DNA from: Podospora bellae-mahoneyi
Taxonomy: Eukaryota > Ascomycota > Sordariomycetes > Sordariales > Podosporaceae
NCBI RefSeq assembly: GCF_035222275.1
Contig: NW_026946359.1
Location: 5,084,001-5,148,000 of the forward strand
Direction: 5' to 3'
Length of the DNA stretch: 64,000 bases
Below the pieces are notes generated by a model that saw nothing but the letters and a program-made list of their open reading frames with translations, had not been told where the DNA came from and did not search any database. Made by a program: the position numbers and the translations under genes. Below are positions 19,107 to 31,420 of the stretch, one piece after another (position 1 is the first letter of the stretch; each line of letters opens with the position of its first letter).

Positions 19107-22100
19107 ATAGAATTGGGGGAGGTGTATGATAGGTGAGGAAAGACATCGTCATGTTGGAAGACCATGCGCCGAGAGCAATAGTGGGACACGGGCTTGTTGG
19201 TGGATATGATATGATATCAGCGGCCTACATAGCAGTTTTACGGCTTTTCAGACATAGAGTGGAGGATCATGTTCAAACAAGTAAGAGATTCTTGGTCAGG
19301 CTCTTAGTACTCTTTGTTCTGGGATGGTACTCGAATCCAAAGGCAGCCAAGAACGCAAGATCAAGAGATGACTACATACATATGTAAAAGCTTACGCATA
19401 TGTGCCTCTCAAGCACACGTGGGCCAAGGACCTACCTACCTATACATCAAGCTCAAGCACCAATGCCCGTGCAGCCGCCTGCGAAGAATATCGCGGCCGC
19501 CGGGTCCATCTCCCGTCGGAGCATATCATCCGTCTCTACCCCCACGAACCATGTGGCTACCTCGTGGCGGCAGGTTGTTCCTCTTCCACAACACCCACAG
19601 CCGCCGAGGGTCCGTAGCAGGGTCATACAGCGGGGTCGCCGAGATGCATATATACCGCCTGATTCAACCGCAGAACGAGGGATATGCCGCATCGACCAGG
19701 CCAAAGTTCCCACAAGAGTCAATATACGTCGATACAAATCAACCCACGGCGGCGTTTATCCCATGCCCGAAAAGGCTCGGAACGTTCTAGGTGGTCAACC
19801 AAGGTCATGTGGTGGTAGTAACCGCCCAAGTGATGCCTGTTAAATCTGCACCGTAACCTTGATAGCACCCACCCGGGAACATGTGCTTGATGACAAGAAT
19901 ATTGTTCAGCATCCATGACATTCCAGCCAAGACCCTAGGTATGAAGGGTCTGAAACAGAATGATGGCATTTCCGACGAGGAATAGAAGCTCTGATCGATG
20001 CGCAAGTCGTCAAACCTCGCGATCAGACCAGGAAGCGGGTGGGTGGATAGTGAAATGCACGGTGACGGAATCGAATGTGCCGTGCATGGAAGGTGATCTG
20101 TCTCGGGAAAAAAAAAGTCTCGACGATGAGAAGGGTGATTGATGACCATGCGGCTGGTACATTCAGAGACATGTGAGCGGCATGCCGTTTCGTTGAGTTT
20201 AGGAACAAGGTCATTGACCGTAATGTTGGGTACCTGGGTTCATCGTATCGCGTGAAGTTGTAGGTATACCCTCACGCCGCCCACACATGGATCCAGATCA
20301 ACCACACCGACTTTTGCAAAAGCTTTGCTGGAATCACTCGGCTGGGATTTCCTGGGACCCTCGACATGGTTGGATTAGAGAGCAAGAGGGTCTCGATGTC
20401 AAGCTGATATCTTCAGTCATGGCTGGACCCTTCCATATGGGAGCTGTCATCCCAACAAGGATACCAGGAAAGTCGGCTCAAATCTAGATTCGACCGTCTC
20501 ATGTTGCGGCAAACCTAATAGAGCCACACGTGGCAGTTATCAGCCCCGTTTCCGGACCCGGGAAATCGGTTAGGGCGGCTGAACGGCTAGGGAATAGGTC
20601 TTCCCGCTGTTGGCGGGTTTCCCCAGACTTGGCAACGCGAACCTTTGGGACTAAATTTCCTCGAATATCAGCCTTCAAAGCTTTCCGATAGCACAGCAGC
20701 GGGTGAGTCGAACACTGCATAAGACACTGTCAGTTCAGATCTTGATTTTTGTCTTGCATTTGACGTCAAATGATCAGTTACCCTCCGGCTATGCTAGCAT
20801 CTAGAGCAAGGCCCTGGAAGTTGGGTATTGGGAGAAGAAGCCATGGACCTTGTCGTGCTGGCACCCGAGAGAGTACCAGGGACCAGGTGGTGTGTTAACC
20901 AGAAACGCCACGCCCAGAAGAACATTCGGTGAGCGTTCCAACAAGATGAGGCGTAAAACCTTGACCCCGGCACGTCCGGCTTCACACGAGTCCCTACATA
21001 CCGGTACCTACATAAAACATTTCTAGGTACCAGAGTTGCTGCTGTGAAACATGAACCAATCTTTGCCGCAAAGAAGGAAGTCGTTCTTTCTGGAGTGGTC
21101 GGGTTGATATTGGGGTTTGCCGCTAGCGAGGGCTCGAGGATGGAACGATGATGGCGATCTTCAGGTGGTTCTCGGGTAAGGGCTAAGAGCAGGGCGAAAG
21201 TGAAGCAACAGAAAAAAGAAGTTACCTCGTCATGACATCTCCTTGTGTAGCCATGAGGAAAGCAGACAAGGGGTCGCGCAAGAATGCAAAAAGGGTCTTG
21301 CAGGGAACACAAACCGATGAAGGCCTCTTGTGGATGTCCATACACCACAACCTCCTCACCCACACAGACCGGAGACGCCTCCGGCCCAGTGTCAGTGGAT
21401 ATTTGTCCATCCAAAATTTAAAAGTTAGCAGCGCATTTTGGAAATGGGGAAGTGACGTCGGGGATGCCAAGACACCAACGCCGGGACCACATCCGAGGAC
21501 CTGGACGAGCAGCCTTGGCTTTAAATTCCCGGCTGTTGATAGGCCAATTCCCACCTGTCCACAGGGATGGGAATTGCCTTGCCTTCTTTGAAGCAATGGC
21601 CTTTTTTGTTTGGCTCGATCGTCGGGCGATGGGGCCCTTCGCTGCGATCGAAGTAATCGGCTCTTTTCATTCGTTCGTTTCTTAAATCTCGCCCAAAGAG
21701 GCAAGATATCGCTTGGCATATTCAATTCGATTGCACTTGCCAAAAGCCTCACTTTGCCCATCCTAGGAACCAAAGAACGAGACGTCAAAGAGAAAAACTA
21801 CCAACAATGAGGATTAACAAGACAGTTACAATGTCACAGTTTTGCTCTGCCGGTGGGCAAGACGTTTATGGGGTTCCCCAGACATTCGAGTCGCTGGTGG
21901 GCGCAAGAGACAAGGCTTCGGAGCCGTCGACTGGCGGCATGCCCGGTGAGACCTTCTGTCATGAGTTATGTATATTCTTGGTCTTCTTCTGGCCCGATGG
22001 TCAGGATCATCACCCACCCCTTCCATCCCACCCTGCATCCTCTTCTTCCCGCCCATGCTGCCATGCAGCCATGCAGCCCGGCTGCTTCCCCATCACCAAC

Positions 22101-22847
22101 CCCACGCAAACCCTCAGGGGTGCGTCTTTCTTTGACACTGACCACTCATAGCAGTCACTTCCAGGGATGTCGTACATCATCATTGCCCCCCCCCCCCCTT
22201 CGAGGTACCTGCGGATACTTAGTCCATGTCCCGCCTCCTCATGGGTCCCTGTTCATCTACTCTTCACCTCCTTCCTTACCTCACTCTCAACAACCTCGTT
22301 CCTTCTTCCAAAGACCCCCAGACGCTGCTAGGCTGCCTGGTAAAGAACTTGACGAGTTTCTGGTCTTCGGTCAAGAGGTGTATTTGACCCTCACCACCCC
22401 CTCCCCCCTCCTCCCCCACATCACTTTGTCAAAGACTATTCATTGACATCGTTGGTCTATCTCTTGTTATCAACATTGCTTTCTTGGAATGCTCTATAGC
22501 ATTTGGCATAGCTGTTTAGCATCCGAACTAGCCTGCCAGAACAGCTATTCTGGTCTCCCCAACTGGTGTCCGACAACCTCTGCACCGGCCGTGCCACAGT
22601 TTCCACCATTTCAGATACGTGACCACTAGCTCTTAGTTCAAGAAGAAGTCAGTTTCTCGGTGTTCCCCCCTCTTTAAATCCCCCCTCCGTCACTGTTCCC
22701 ACTTCCCATCTTGCGTCTGTTTTGGACAGCGTGACATCGCCGAATCTCTTTGACTGACAGGAAGACAGATCCGAACGTGCCTAGTGCATGCTTGTTTATC
22801 GGACTACGACTCAACCAAGTTAAGATACAAGTCATTCACGAGCAACC
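19107..22847. other. 3.7 kb gene-poor region upstream of CRY-DASH
   Basis: No reading frame has recognisable domains or consistent splice sites on either strand. The segment nearest CRY-DASH is pyrimidine-rich (for example 22000-22450) and includes a run of about 12 C at ~22189. It could hold a long 5' regulatory region, a noncoding RNA or an unrecognised fast-evolving gene. Confidence 0.4.
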
Positions 22848-25327
22848 ATGACGGTCTCAAAAGCACCCCAGAACATCCTCATTCACATCATCCGCCGTGA
22901 CCTTCGGACGTCAGACAATCCCCTCTTCCATGCTGCGGCTACCGCACCAGAAGAGGAGAAGTTCGATGCCTACCTCCCTCTATATGTCTTTGATGCCCAG
23001 CAGATCGATGTGTCGGGGTTCATCCAGTCTGCTGGTGCAACGAACCCGTACGGGTCACCTCGTAGCCAGGTAGCTGGCTACCACCGCTGCGGGCCTCACC
23101 GGGCCAAGTTTCTTGGCGAAGCTGTCTGGGACCTCTCAGAGACCTTGAAGGAGCTCAAGTCTGGCCTTTTCATCCGTGTGGGCAGAATTCCTGATGTGGT
23201 CGAGACGCTGGTCAGTGAATTGGCCAAGAAAGATGCCAAAATCGGCGCTGTCTGGATGACCAGCCATGAGGGCAGTGAGGAAAAGGCGGACGAGAAGGCT
23301 GTGGCTTCCTTGTGTAAAAAGGTTGGGGCCAAATGGAAGCTTTGGGTGGATGAAAAGTACTTCATTGACGAGTGAGTTGAATTTTGTGGCGACGACCGTC
23401 TACTCGTGTTGCTAACGTAGCGATTGGCAGCCGTGACACGGGTCTTGAATCCATCGACAAGTTGCCCGGTGTCTTCACAGAGTACAAAAAGAAGCAGTTG
23501 CCCCTGCGCGAGAAGCCTCGTCCGGTTCTTCCGCCTATCGAGAAGGGTTCACTGCCGCCTCTCATTGATGCCGCCCTGGTCGCCCCGCAAACCTCCCCGT
23601 TCCATATTCCTGATTCACTCGATCGCCTGGTGGAGTTCCTGGTTGCGCCTGTGAAGGACTTCCTTCCGAACAAACCCGAGTATCCAAAGGGTGCAGAGTC
23701 TGCACACCCCTACCAAGGAGGCGAGCACGCCGCCCTCCAGCGGCTGAAGGACTTGATCAGCTCCGGAGCCGCCACCACATATGACACGACCCGCAACGGC
23801 TTGCTTGGAACCGAGTTCAGCACCAAGCTGTCTGCCTTTTTAGCCCAGGGCTGCATCACGGCCCGTCAAGTTCATGCCGCAATGGATAGCTTCGAACGTG
23901 GTACTGATCCCGCCTTCAAGGACGTTGAGGGCTTTGGTGCGTTGACAAAGGAAGAAGGTATGTCTGAAGACGATGCACAGAACACTGGAATGGAATCCAT
24001 CCGGACCGAGCTGTTGTGGCGCGATTACATGAGGCTCTGTCACCAGAAAGACGGGAACAGGTTGTTCCAGTTGATGGGCACGTTGAGATATAAATTGGAT
24101 CATGCCGCCGACATGATGGACGGCATGGCTAGCATCACCGCCCAAATCAGCCACAACAGCGAGAACAGCGACACTGGCGACAACGGCGCAGCTAGCGCAG
24201 CCAGCGCAGCCAGCGACGGTGACGGGAGTGCTCAGGAGAAAAAGTTGAAATCACCCGACAAGGAGAGAGCGCGGCCTCAACAGGGCAGCGGCATCAACGA
24301 GAGTCTTCTGGCGAAAGAGTGGAAGTCGGCCGACAAGGAGAAGGCTTTGCCTCGACAGTCGCCTACCGCTGAAGAAGTAGCGAAAATCTTGGAGCGCTTC
24401 AATCTCGGCACCACGGGCATGGGACTGATTGACGCTTCGCAGCGCGAGTTGCTACACACGGGGTACACGTCCAATCGCGCCCGACAGAATGTGGCGAGCT
24501 TTTTGGCGAAGCACCTCGACATTGACTGGCGATACGGGGCAGAGTGGTACGAGATGTTGCTGGTTGACTATGACGTGTCGTCAAATTGGGCCAATTGGCA
24601 GTACGTCGCTGGTGTCGGCAACGATCCCCGTGGCCACATGCGAATTTTCAACCCGGTCAAGCAGGGTTTTGAGTATGACCCGTCCGGGTCCTATGTCCGA
24701 ACATGGATCCCCGAAGTGAGCGGGTTGGAGAAGCTGGAAAATGCTTTTCAACCTTGGACTGCTTCGAAGGAGGAGCTCGAGAAGACCGGCCTGTCAGGCA
24801 ATGACATGGTTGCGAACCCGGTCAAGAGGATCCAGTTTGTTGTCGAAGGCAAGCCGAGAACCAACAAGAACGGTGGCTTCCGAAGAGCACTCGCACGCGG
24901 CAACCCGTCCAAAGCCTCTCAAGCGAATGGGAACGGCTCCGGCTTTGGAAACGGCTCCGGAAACGGCTACAGGAACTCACAGGACGTGCGGACGGATGCT
25001 CCGGTTGTCAATGGTACCACTAGAGGGCCTCGTGGGCGGGGAGGATTTCGTGGGTCGTTTGGAGGACCTCCCAGGGGTTCTTTGGGAGGCGGCCGCGGGG
25101 GCTTCAATGGCAACACCAATGGTTCACCCAGCCCTGCGGCAAACCAGGGCAATGGGATTTTGGCGCCCGGTTATGGAAGAGGTCGAGGCGGCGGCAGACG
25201 TGGTGGAGGTGGTGGTTATGCTGCACCTCCCCGGGGAGGCGGCCAAAATGGGTATTTTCCTCCAGCCAAGATGCCTCGAGTCAATGGCAGTGGCAATCAC
25301 GATCAGGTCAATGGCAATCAGAATTAG
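22848..25327 (+). CDS. cry: cryptochrome DASH (photolyase/cryptochrome family)
   Basis: Exons 22848-23371 and 23431-25327 join in frame to 806 residues. The N-terminal Rossmann-like photolyase domain starts IHIIRRDLRTSDNPLFHAAA. It is followed by the all-helical FAD domain with FLAQGCIT, RTELLWRDY, SNRARQNVASFLAKHLDIDW, WYEMLLVDYDV and NWQYVAGVGNDPRG, the signature of DASH cryptochromes. About 90 low-complexity residues (Ala/Ser/Asp, then Lys/Glu-rich) are inserted within the FAD domain. The last ~130 residues are Gly/Arg/Asn-rich with many RGG and GRG motifs, typical of filamentous-fungal CRY-DASH and possibly RNA- or DNA-binding. Family members bind FAD and MTHF, repair CPDs in single-stranded DNA and are light-induced. 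Light control here is inferred. Confidence 0.95.
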
Positions 25328-26789
25328 GAGAGTGAGGTAAACGAACGGCTCAAGGATATGGCGATCAGCGATACGGTGCTAGAGGATGGGGGGATTTTTA
25401 GGTAGGATGAGAAGGGTTATCGGATAATGCAACAAGGGCCCCCTTATCTAATTACCCTTCGTGATGGGAGCAGGCAGCGTCCCGGTCGGCCTCCGAGGGC
25501 CTGTCCAAGGGCCCGTCGGGGAAGAGGACGATTAAGGGTATATATTTGCCTGGGGTCTATTTGCTTAGGTTAGTTGTGGGTTTGGGGGACGGGATTATGG
25601 TAAACGAACAGCGGTGTTTTTGTACGATAGGAGCGGTCTTGTAAGTGTTTGTGACTTTTTGGTTGCTTTGTTGTTTGGTGTTTGTACCGTTTACTTGTGC
25701 GTGTGCTTTGGTGTGTTTTGTTGATGTTTTCTAGCTATGGTGCTGCATCTTGTGCTGTCTCTGGTGTTGTCTTCGGTGTTGTCTTTCTGGTGTTGTCTTT
25801 CTGGTGTTGTCTTTCTGGTGTTTTCCTGTAGTTGTTGCTCTCCTGTTGGGTCGTCTTGCCCGAGTGTGTTTGTTTTAGGCTGTCATATCCATGGAGGACT
25901 TTTTTTCTTTCTATTGTGGCATGCTCTCTGTCGCAATTTTGTTGAAAAATAAAACCAGGACCGGTGGCGGCACCGCAGATGTACCATACCCAAGTGCTGA
26001 AAATGCGTGGGGGATTGGGTGTGACCACCTGCAGGGAAATGGAAGAAGAAGAAATGGAGGAAGAGGACGAGGAATGCGAGATAGGCGAGAAAATAGGGGG
26101 AGTAGTGGATGACGGGTCTACAAGGAAAATGAGAAGAAAGGGGGGTGGGTTGAGAAGGGGGTTGAGATGGGGACAATGATATGGATCTGATTTGTGTTGA
26201 TTTGGGTATTCTTGTGGGTGTGTCGTCTGGGTCTTTTGTTTTCTCGACTTTGGTTTGGTGATGAGTTTTGGCTATGGAAACACAAGCTATCTGGCGAGCG
26301 TTTGAAGGAGGGAACAACAAAAAGAAGGAAAAGCATAGCCCATGGGGTTTAGGGGTTGTAGGTGTGACGGATGGGAGGGAATTTGTCTTTACAGATGATA
26401 CCCTCTCGTTTGAAGTCTGGCGTGATGCGTGTTTTTTTCATTCGTTTTTTCTTACCTGGGTTGACGGTTGTCCGGATGCTTCATTTGTGGATTCAATAGT
26501 TTCTGTTGGTGGTTTCTTTTCTGGAACTGACGGTCGAGGGCTTTGAGTGCATCTTCAGGGGACAGCTAAGAGGAATTGCAAAAGAAACAGCGAAAAGAAA
26601 CACGTAGTAATGAAAAGAAAAAAGTAGAAGAATTACCAATCTTCAAGCAGTGTGATGCCGAGGATGAGCCCCTTCCGTATCCATCCCCGCATAAGGGAGG
26701 GTTGCCTCTTGTGAGGAGCGCAAACACAACTCAACCGAGGTATAATAACAATCCAAGGTACATCAAGCTGACTTTCATCAAAGTCTTTC
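25328..26789. other. intergenic, no protein gene seen
   Basis: 1.46 kb after CRY-DASH. It holds a 14-bp minisatellite (25760-25827) and purine-rich tracts near 26040-26160. No supported gene. Confidence 0.45.
25760..25827. repeat. 14-bp minisatellite
   Basis: About four to five tandem copies of CTGGTGTTGTCTTT, the outer ones imperfect. Confidence 0.85.
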
Positions 26790-26908
26790 ACATACGACCA
26801 TACCCAGCTGAAATTACGGGATCCCGTCCGCTCTCCCATCCTCAAGCACTTGAGGGTCGAATCAGTACTCAGGTGGGTGACCACTGGGGAATCCTCGATG
26901 TTGTATGT
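26790..26908 (+). rRNA. 5S ribosomal RNA (dispersed copy)
   Basis: A 119-nt unit that starts ACATACGACCATA and ends TTGTATG, so the two ends pair as helix I. The internal CGGGATCCCGTCCGCTCTCC and GGTGGGTGACCACTGGGGAA blocks (box A/C control region and loop) are intact. It is followed by a T-run. Pezizomycotina 5S genes are scattered singly, as here. A TATAATAA lies 49 bp upstream, farther than in the other copy, and helix II has a mismatch. It could be a less active variant or recent pseudogene. Confidence 0.85.
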
Positions 26909-28983
26909 TTTGATATCTCCAAGTTCCTTGACTCCTTTTTGCTGGGGTATGAAGATTTTGACGTTGGTGTTGATGAAAAGGAAGTGAGTATTGGTGGGCT
27001 TTTTGTTGGTAGTTGGTGGATGTATAGGTAGTCGCTGGAGACCCAATCGCCTGAGCAAGAGTTGGAGAATGAAATTGAGGCTCGGGAGAGCGGAGAACGA
27101 TGCGGTTAGTAGTATATGTGCCAAGCGGATCTACCAAGTCTGGATGTCTTAGACCGCCTTGGTCAAGTTTCCCTGTCCTTCCGGTTCTCGTTGGCGTCGG
27201 GGTTCGGAAGGCGCTCGGCAGTTATGGGCCTTGTACATGGGTTTTCCCCAGAAATCGGTCTGGGGTACATGCTCTTCCAGGTTCTTGGGGCCTTGATGGT
27301 TGTCAACCCAACCTCCAGTGCAGCTGGAAGAATACCAGGTAGCCTTGTTGCCATCACACACTTCCCTGATACCAGAGGACGTCTTGGTCTAGGTGAAACA
27401 GCGCAAGATTGTATGCCTTTGTTTCTGAACGCCGTGCATCCCGACTTGTCTCCTGATGATTCCGGTGGCCGCTACAATACCCGCGATATTGAACACTGCC
27501 AAGGACCGTTGACATTGTGGCTGCGGCATCTAAGATGATGCTTCATGTTTCTGTCCGTTATTGGAGCATCTGCCGCTGTCTAGCTGTGGAGGTGCTACAG
27601 TGCAAGACATGTGAGCAGGGGCCGGGGGCAGCAAAACGCGGGGAGAGATCAAGCGGGAGGCGCCGCGCCGGTAGTTCGGTGGATCTCGACCCAGGGTCTG
27701 GTGGGGGGGGTTAAGACTGAGCTGGCATAGCTTGCGAAGCTAGCTTGGGCCGAGGCTCTGATCTGATGACTCAGAAGATGTTAAGAGACATGGAAGATGT
27801 TAAGAGGCATGGAAGATGATTGAAACAGACAAGGCGTCAGCAAAGAAGAAACAGAGCTTCTAAAGATACTTGAAACTAATGCTATAGGGGCACTCGAGGA
27901 AAACAAGAAACAATTGAAGCTCAGAGGCTCTTGAAACTCCCGCAGAGGCTCCAAGTAAAGAAAGAAAAGAAAAGAAAGCATAAATATGCTGATAGACCAT
28001 AGGTAGAAAATCCCGAGGTCGATTTGGAGCCTCAGATTGCCAAGGTGAGCGACCAACCACGAGAATAGCCAAGAGAGGCAGCAAACGTTGAACCTGGAGA
28101 TAGTGCTGTTGTTCGAATTAGGCCGAGGCTTGAAGAGTGCATCTATGTACATAGATTTTGGAGATTGCTAAAGGTTGAGGTGTTATTGGTGTGTCAGTCA
28201 GGTAAGGTAATGTTACTCTCAGCATGCGGAATCAGGTCCGGCGGAAGCCTTACGGGAAGCCAAGGCCGCAGTCACGCTTAACCCAATTAGTCAAAAGTCG
28301 CGAGAGCTGGCATTTTGGCTCAGTGCCTCGGTCTGTTGGCTTGGGGAAGGGGCTGTCAAACACGCCCAGGCACCCGGACTCGAAACAGTGTGTCAGGTAT
28401 GGCACATATTCTGGGATTCTGGGTACCGCCAAGCACACCGTTGTCACCCCTACCTCCCCGATGCCGATCCTGGGGGTGGCTCCACACCTGGCGTTGAATA
28501 ATGCGGGGAATGCCTGTCTGGAGCTGCAGGGACCCACTCCAACAGTCCCTAGCTTGGGGAAAGGGGAGGTGGCTGCCACGAGGAAAAGACATCAAGGTGC
28601 TGGCACAGCTGGAAACTGTTCGAGAGAGAAACAAAACACCGGCGATATTGGTTTGGGAAGGAGGGCAGCAAAGCCCCTCATCTCAGACTGGGTAATTCTC
28701 CAAGTGGTGGATCTCAATGTCTAGGGTCTTGTCACGGAGCTTGGAAATAGAAGCCATGCAGAAACTGGTTAGATTTGCGAGAGCATCGAAACAACATGAA
28801 GGACTTCACCAAACTTCAGACGACACATCGTCTATAAGAAGGAGATGACTTCCTGCCTTCATCAACCTTTTCTTTCTCCAGACTCAAGCACTCGAGCAGT
28901 TCTCGGATCATCCTCAGCCTCATCAGCCTACCAGCCTCAGCCCACCGGCCTTTACTCGCCTTCAGCACCGCAACATCTTCAAA
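26909..28983. other. intergenic, no gene supported
   Basis: 2.1 kb between a 5S gene and the cutinase gene. Several ORFs of 60-170 codons overlap on both strands, but none has recognisable content or clear splice sites. A 19-bp direct duplication (GATGTTAAGAG-A/G-CATGGAA) lies at ~27777-27818. Confidence 0.4.
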
Positions 28984-29779
<796 letters not shown>

Positions 29780-30439
29780 ATCCTTGGCAAATGATTCGAA
29801 CACAGAGAATTCGGAGGTGGGCTGATATGAGCTGGGGATGCCGGGGCATGGGCTGTGGCGATATGGACGGATGATCGCGGCGGCTTCACAAAGATATCTT
29901 TGGCATTTTGGATCTTTTCGGAGGACTTCTCATGTAGATACACGATCGCTTTGTATGTACATAGGCTTTATGTTTGGCTTATCTTTGAGTGGGAGGAGAC
30001 TTGAGGGGATGTCTCAAGGGATTGGGCAAGTTTTAGGCAACGGCTTTAGGCCATTATGAGGAATGAACTCGAGTTTTGCTCTTTGACTTCTTGGTATGAC
30101 TTCCAGGGTGCCTTTGTTTGTATCTAAGACAGATCTGCCATTTCCATAGACAATAGGGTACTATCAAGGGTAAACAAACAGTCTACCCGCTGACTAAGAC
30201 ACCAAGTGATCATCCCCACTTGGACTTTGTGTCAAACTCAACCCTCTACTTTGTCTTTTTGGCCATTGTTTTCGTTTCAACATAATCCTCAAAGAACTCA
30301 CTCATCTCTATGGCAAAAAAAAGTGACTGGCCGGCCCCTTGTGCTTTCTCGCGCAACCCCCCGCCCCCCACGCCGGTTCGATCAACACAGAATAACCTTC
30401 AAATTACATTTATAATGCCCCAACTTTGCCTATTCTTTC
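29780..30439. other. intergenic
   Basis: 3' flank of the cutinase gene. No gene seen. Confidence 0.5.
30411..30416 (+). promoter_or_regulatory. TATA element of 5S gene
   Basis: TATAAT starts 29 bp upstream of the 5S start at 30440, the position of the conserved TATA element known upstream of Neurospora 5S genes. Confidence 0.55.
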
Positions 30440-30558
30440 ACATACGACCATATCCAGTTGAAAGCTCGGGATCCCGTCCGCTCTCCCCTAGATAAGCAGC
30501 TGAGAGCCGAACTAGTACTCAGGTGGGTGACCACTGGGGAATCCTCGGTGTTGTATGT
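30440..30558 (+). rRNA. 5S ribosomal RNA (dispersed copy)
   Basis: A 119-nt gene starting ACATACGACCATATCCAGTT and ending TTGTATGT. Helix I closes, and CAGTTG can pair with CAGCTG as helix II. Both internal control blocks are present. TATAAT at -29 and a T-rich terminator (TTCTTTTTTATC, ~30570) make this the best candidate for an active copy. It differs from the 26790 copy by scattered substitutions, as expected for dispersed 5S variants. Confidence 0.92.
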
Positions 30559-31420
30559 TTTGCTCTTTGTTTCTTTTTTATCTTACTTTTAATGTTATTT
30601 TTGAGTATATTGATAATCCTTTTCTGCTCAGGGATTGTAGAAGTGGTGTTTGTCGGTTGTTGAGGTTGGTGTTGTGGAGTCTGATTGGTCAGAAACAACA
30701 CTCCTCAAGTAAACCTCCCAAGCACTGGGTTATCTCTCAGGATGTTCTTTCTTTCCTGGCTCGCTACTTCTCGTTCAGCCTCAATATCTTTACGACGGCT
30801 GACGCGGTAGGTGACTTCAGAGCCTTGCGGCTTCTAAGGCAGAGCTTGCAGTGGCCAGGTCAGCAGTAATGGCCAAATTTCGGGCGACAGACCTGATTTT
30901 CCCGCGTTCTTTCCCCGTTCAGAGTTTCGGAGAAAAGTCTTCAGTTTGGTCTGTTCAAAGCCCAAAATTAACCGCTGTCGTCGTACAAAACGGCCCTCAA
31001 AGAATTAAATGTGAAATTCCAGCCTTGTGGACAAAAGCTAGCTGGACGAAGCTGCATCCGTCAATATTTAAGGTAGGTAGCTTGCAGGTCAGCGAGGATG
31101 GATGGGACCTTGTGCTTATGTTGGACAGAACCGAGATAGGAAGCTGGACATGAAACAGGCAGTTATAGTTGGTTGATGCAACCCATTGAGGCGTGCCGCC
31201 GTCTTGGCTTGCTGCTCGGGGACCATTGCGGCTGAAAGCCTAATGTGTAGACATAATCAAGATACCTACCTTATCTACGTTAACAGCGCCTTAAAATACC
31301 TACATTTACAAGGGCTAATCCTCATTCTTTGCTATCTTTCCACATTCTCAGGGATAAAAGTTGACGCAGACATAGCGTACGCAAAGCTTCAAACTTGATA
31401 CCTGACCTTGTTTACATGAA
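30559..31420. other. intergenic, NLR promoter side
   Basis: No gene seen between the 5S gene and the NLR gene. Confidence 0.5.

Noticed and set aside
20794-21788. Minus-strand ORFs of 206 and 188 codons
   Set aside because: Different frames, no recognisable content, no splice signals joining them.
27116-28724. ORFs of 140 and 166 codons between the first 5S gene and cutinase
   Set aside because: Unusual composition, overlapping antisense ORFs of equal length, no family resemblance.
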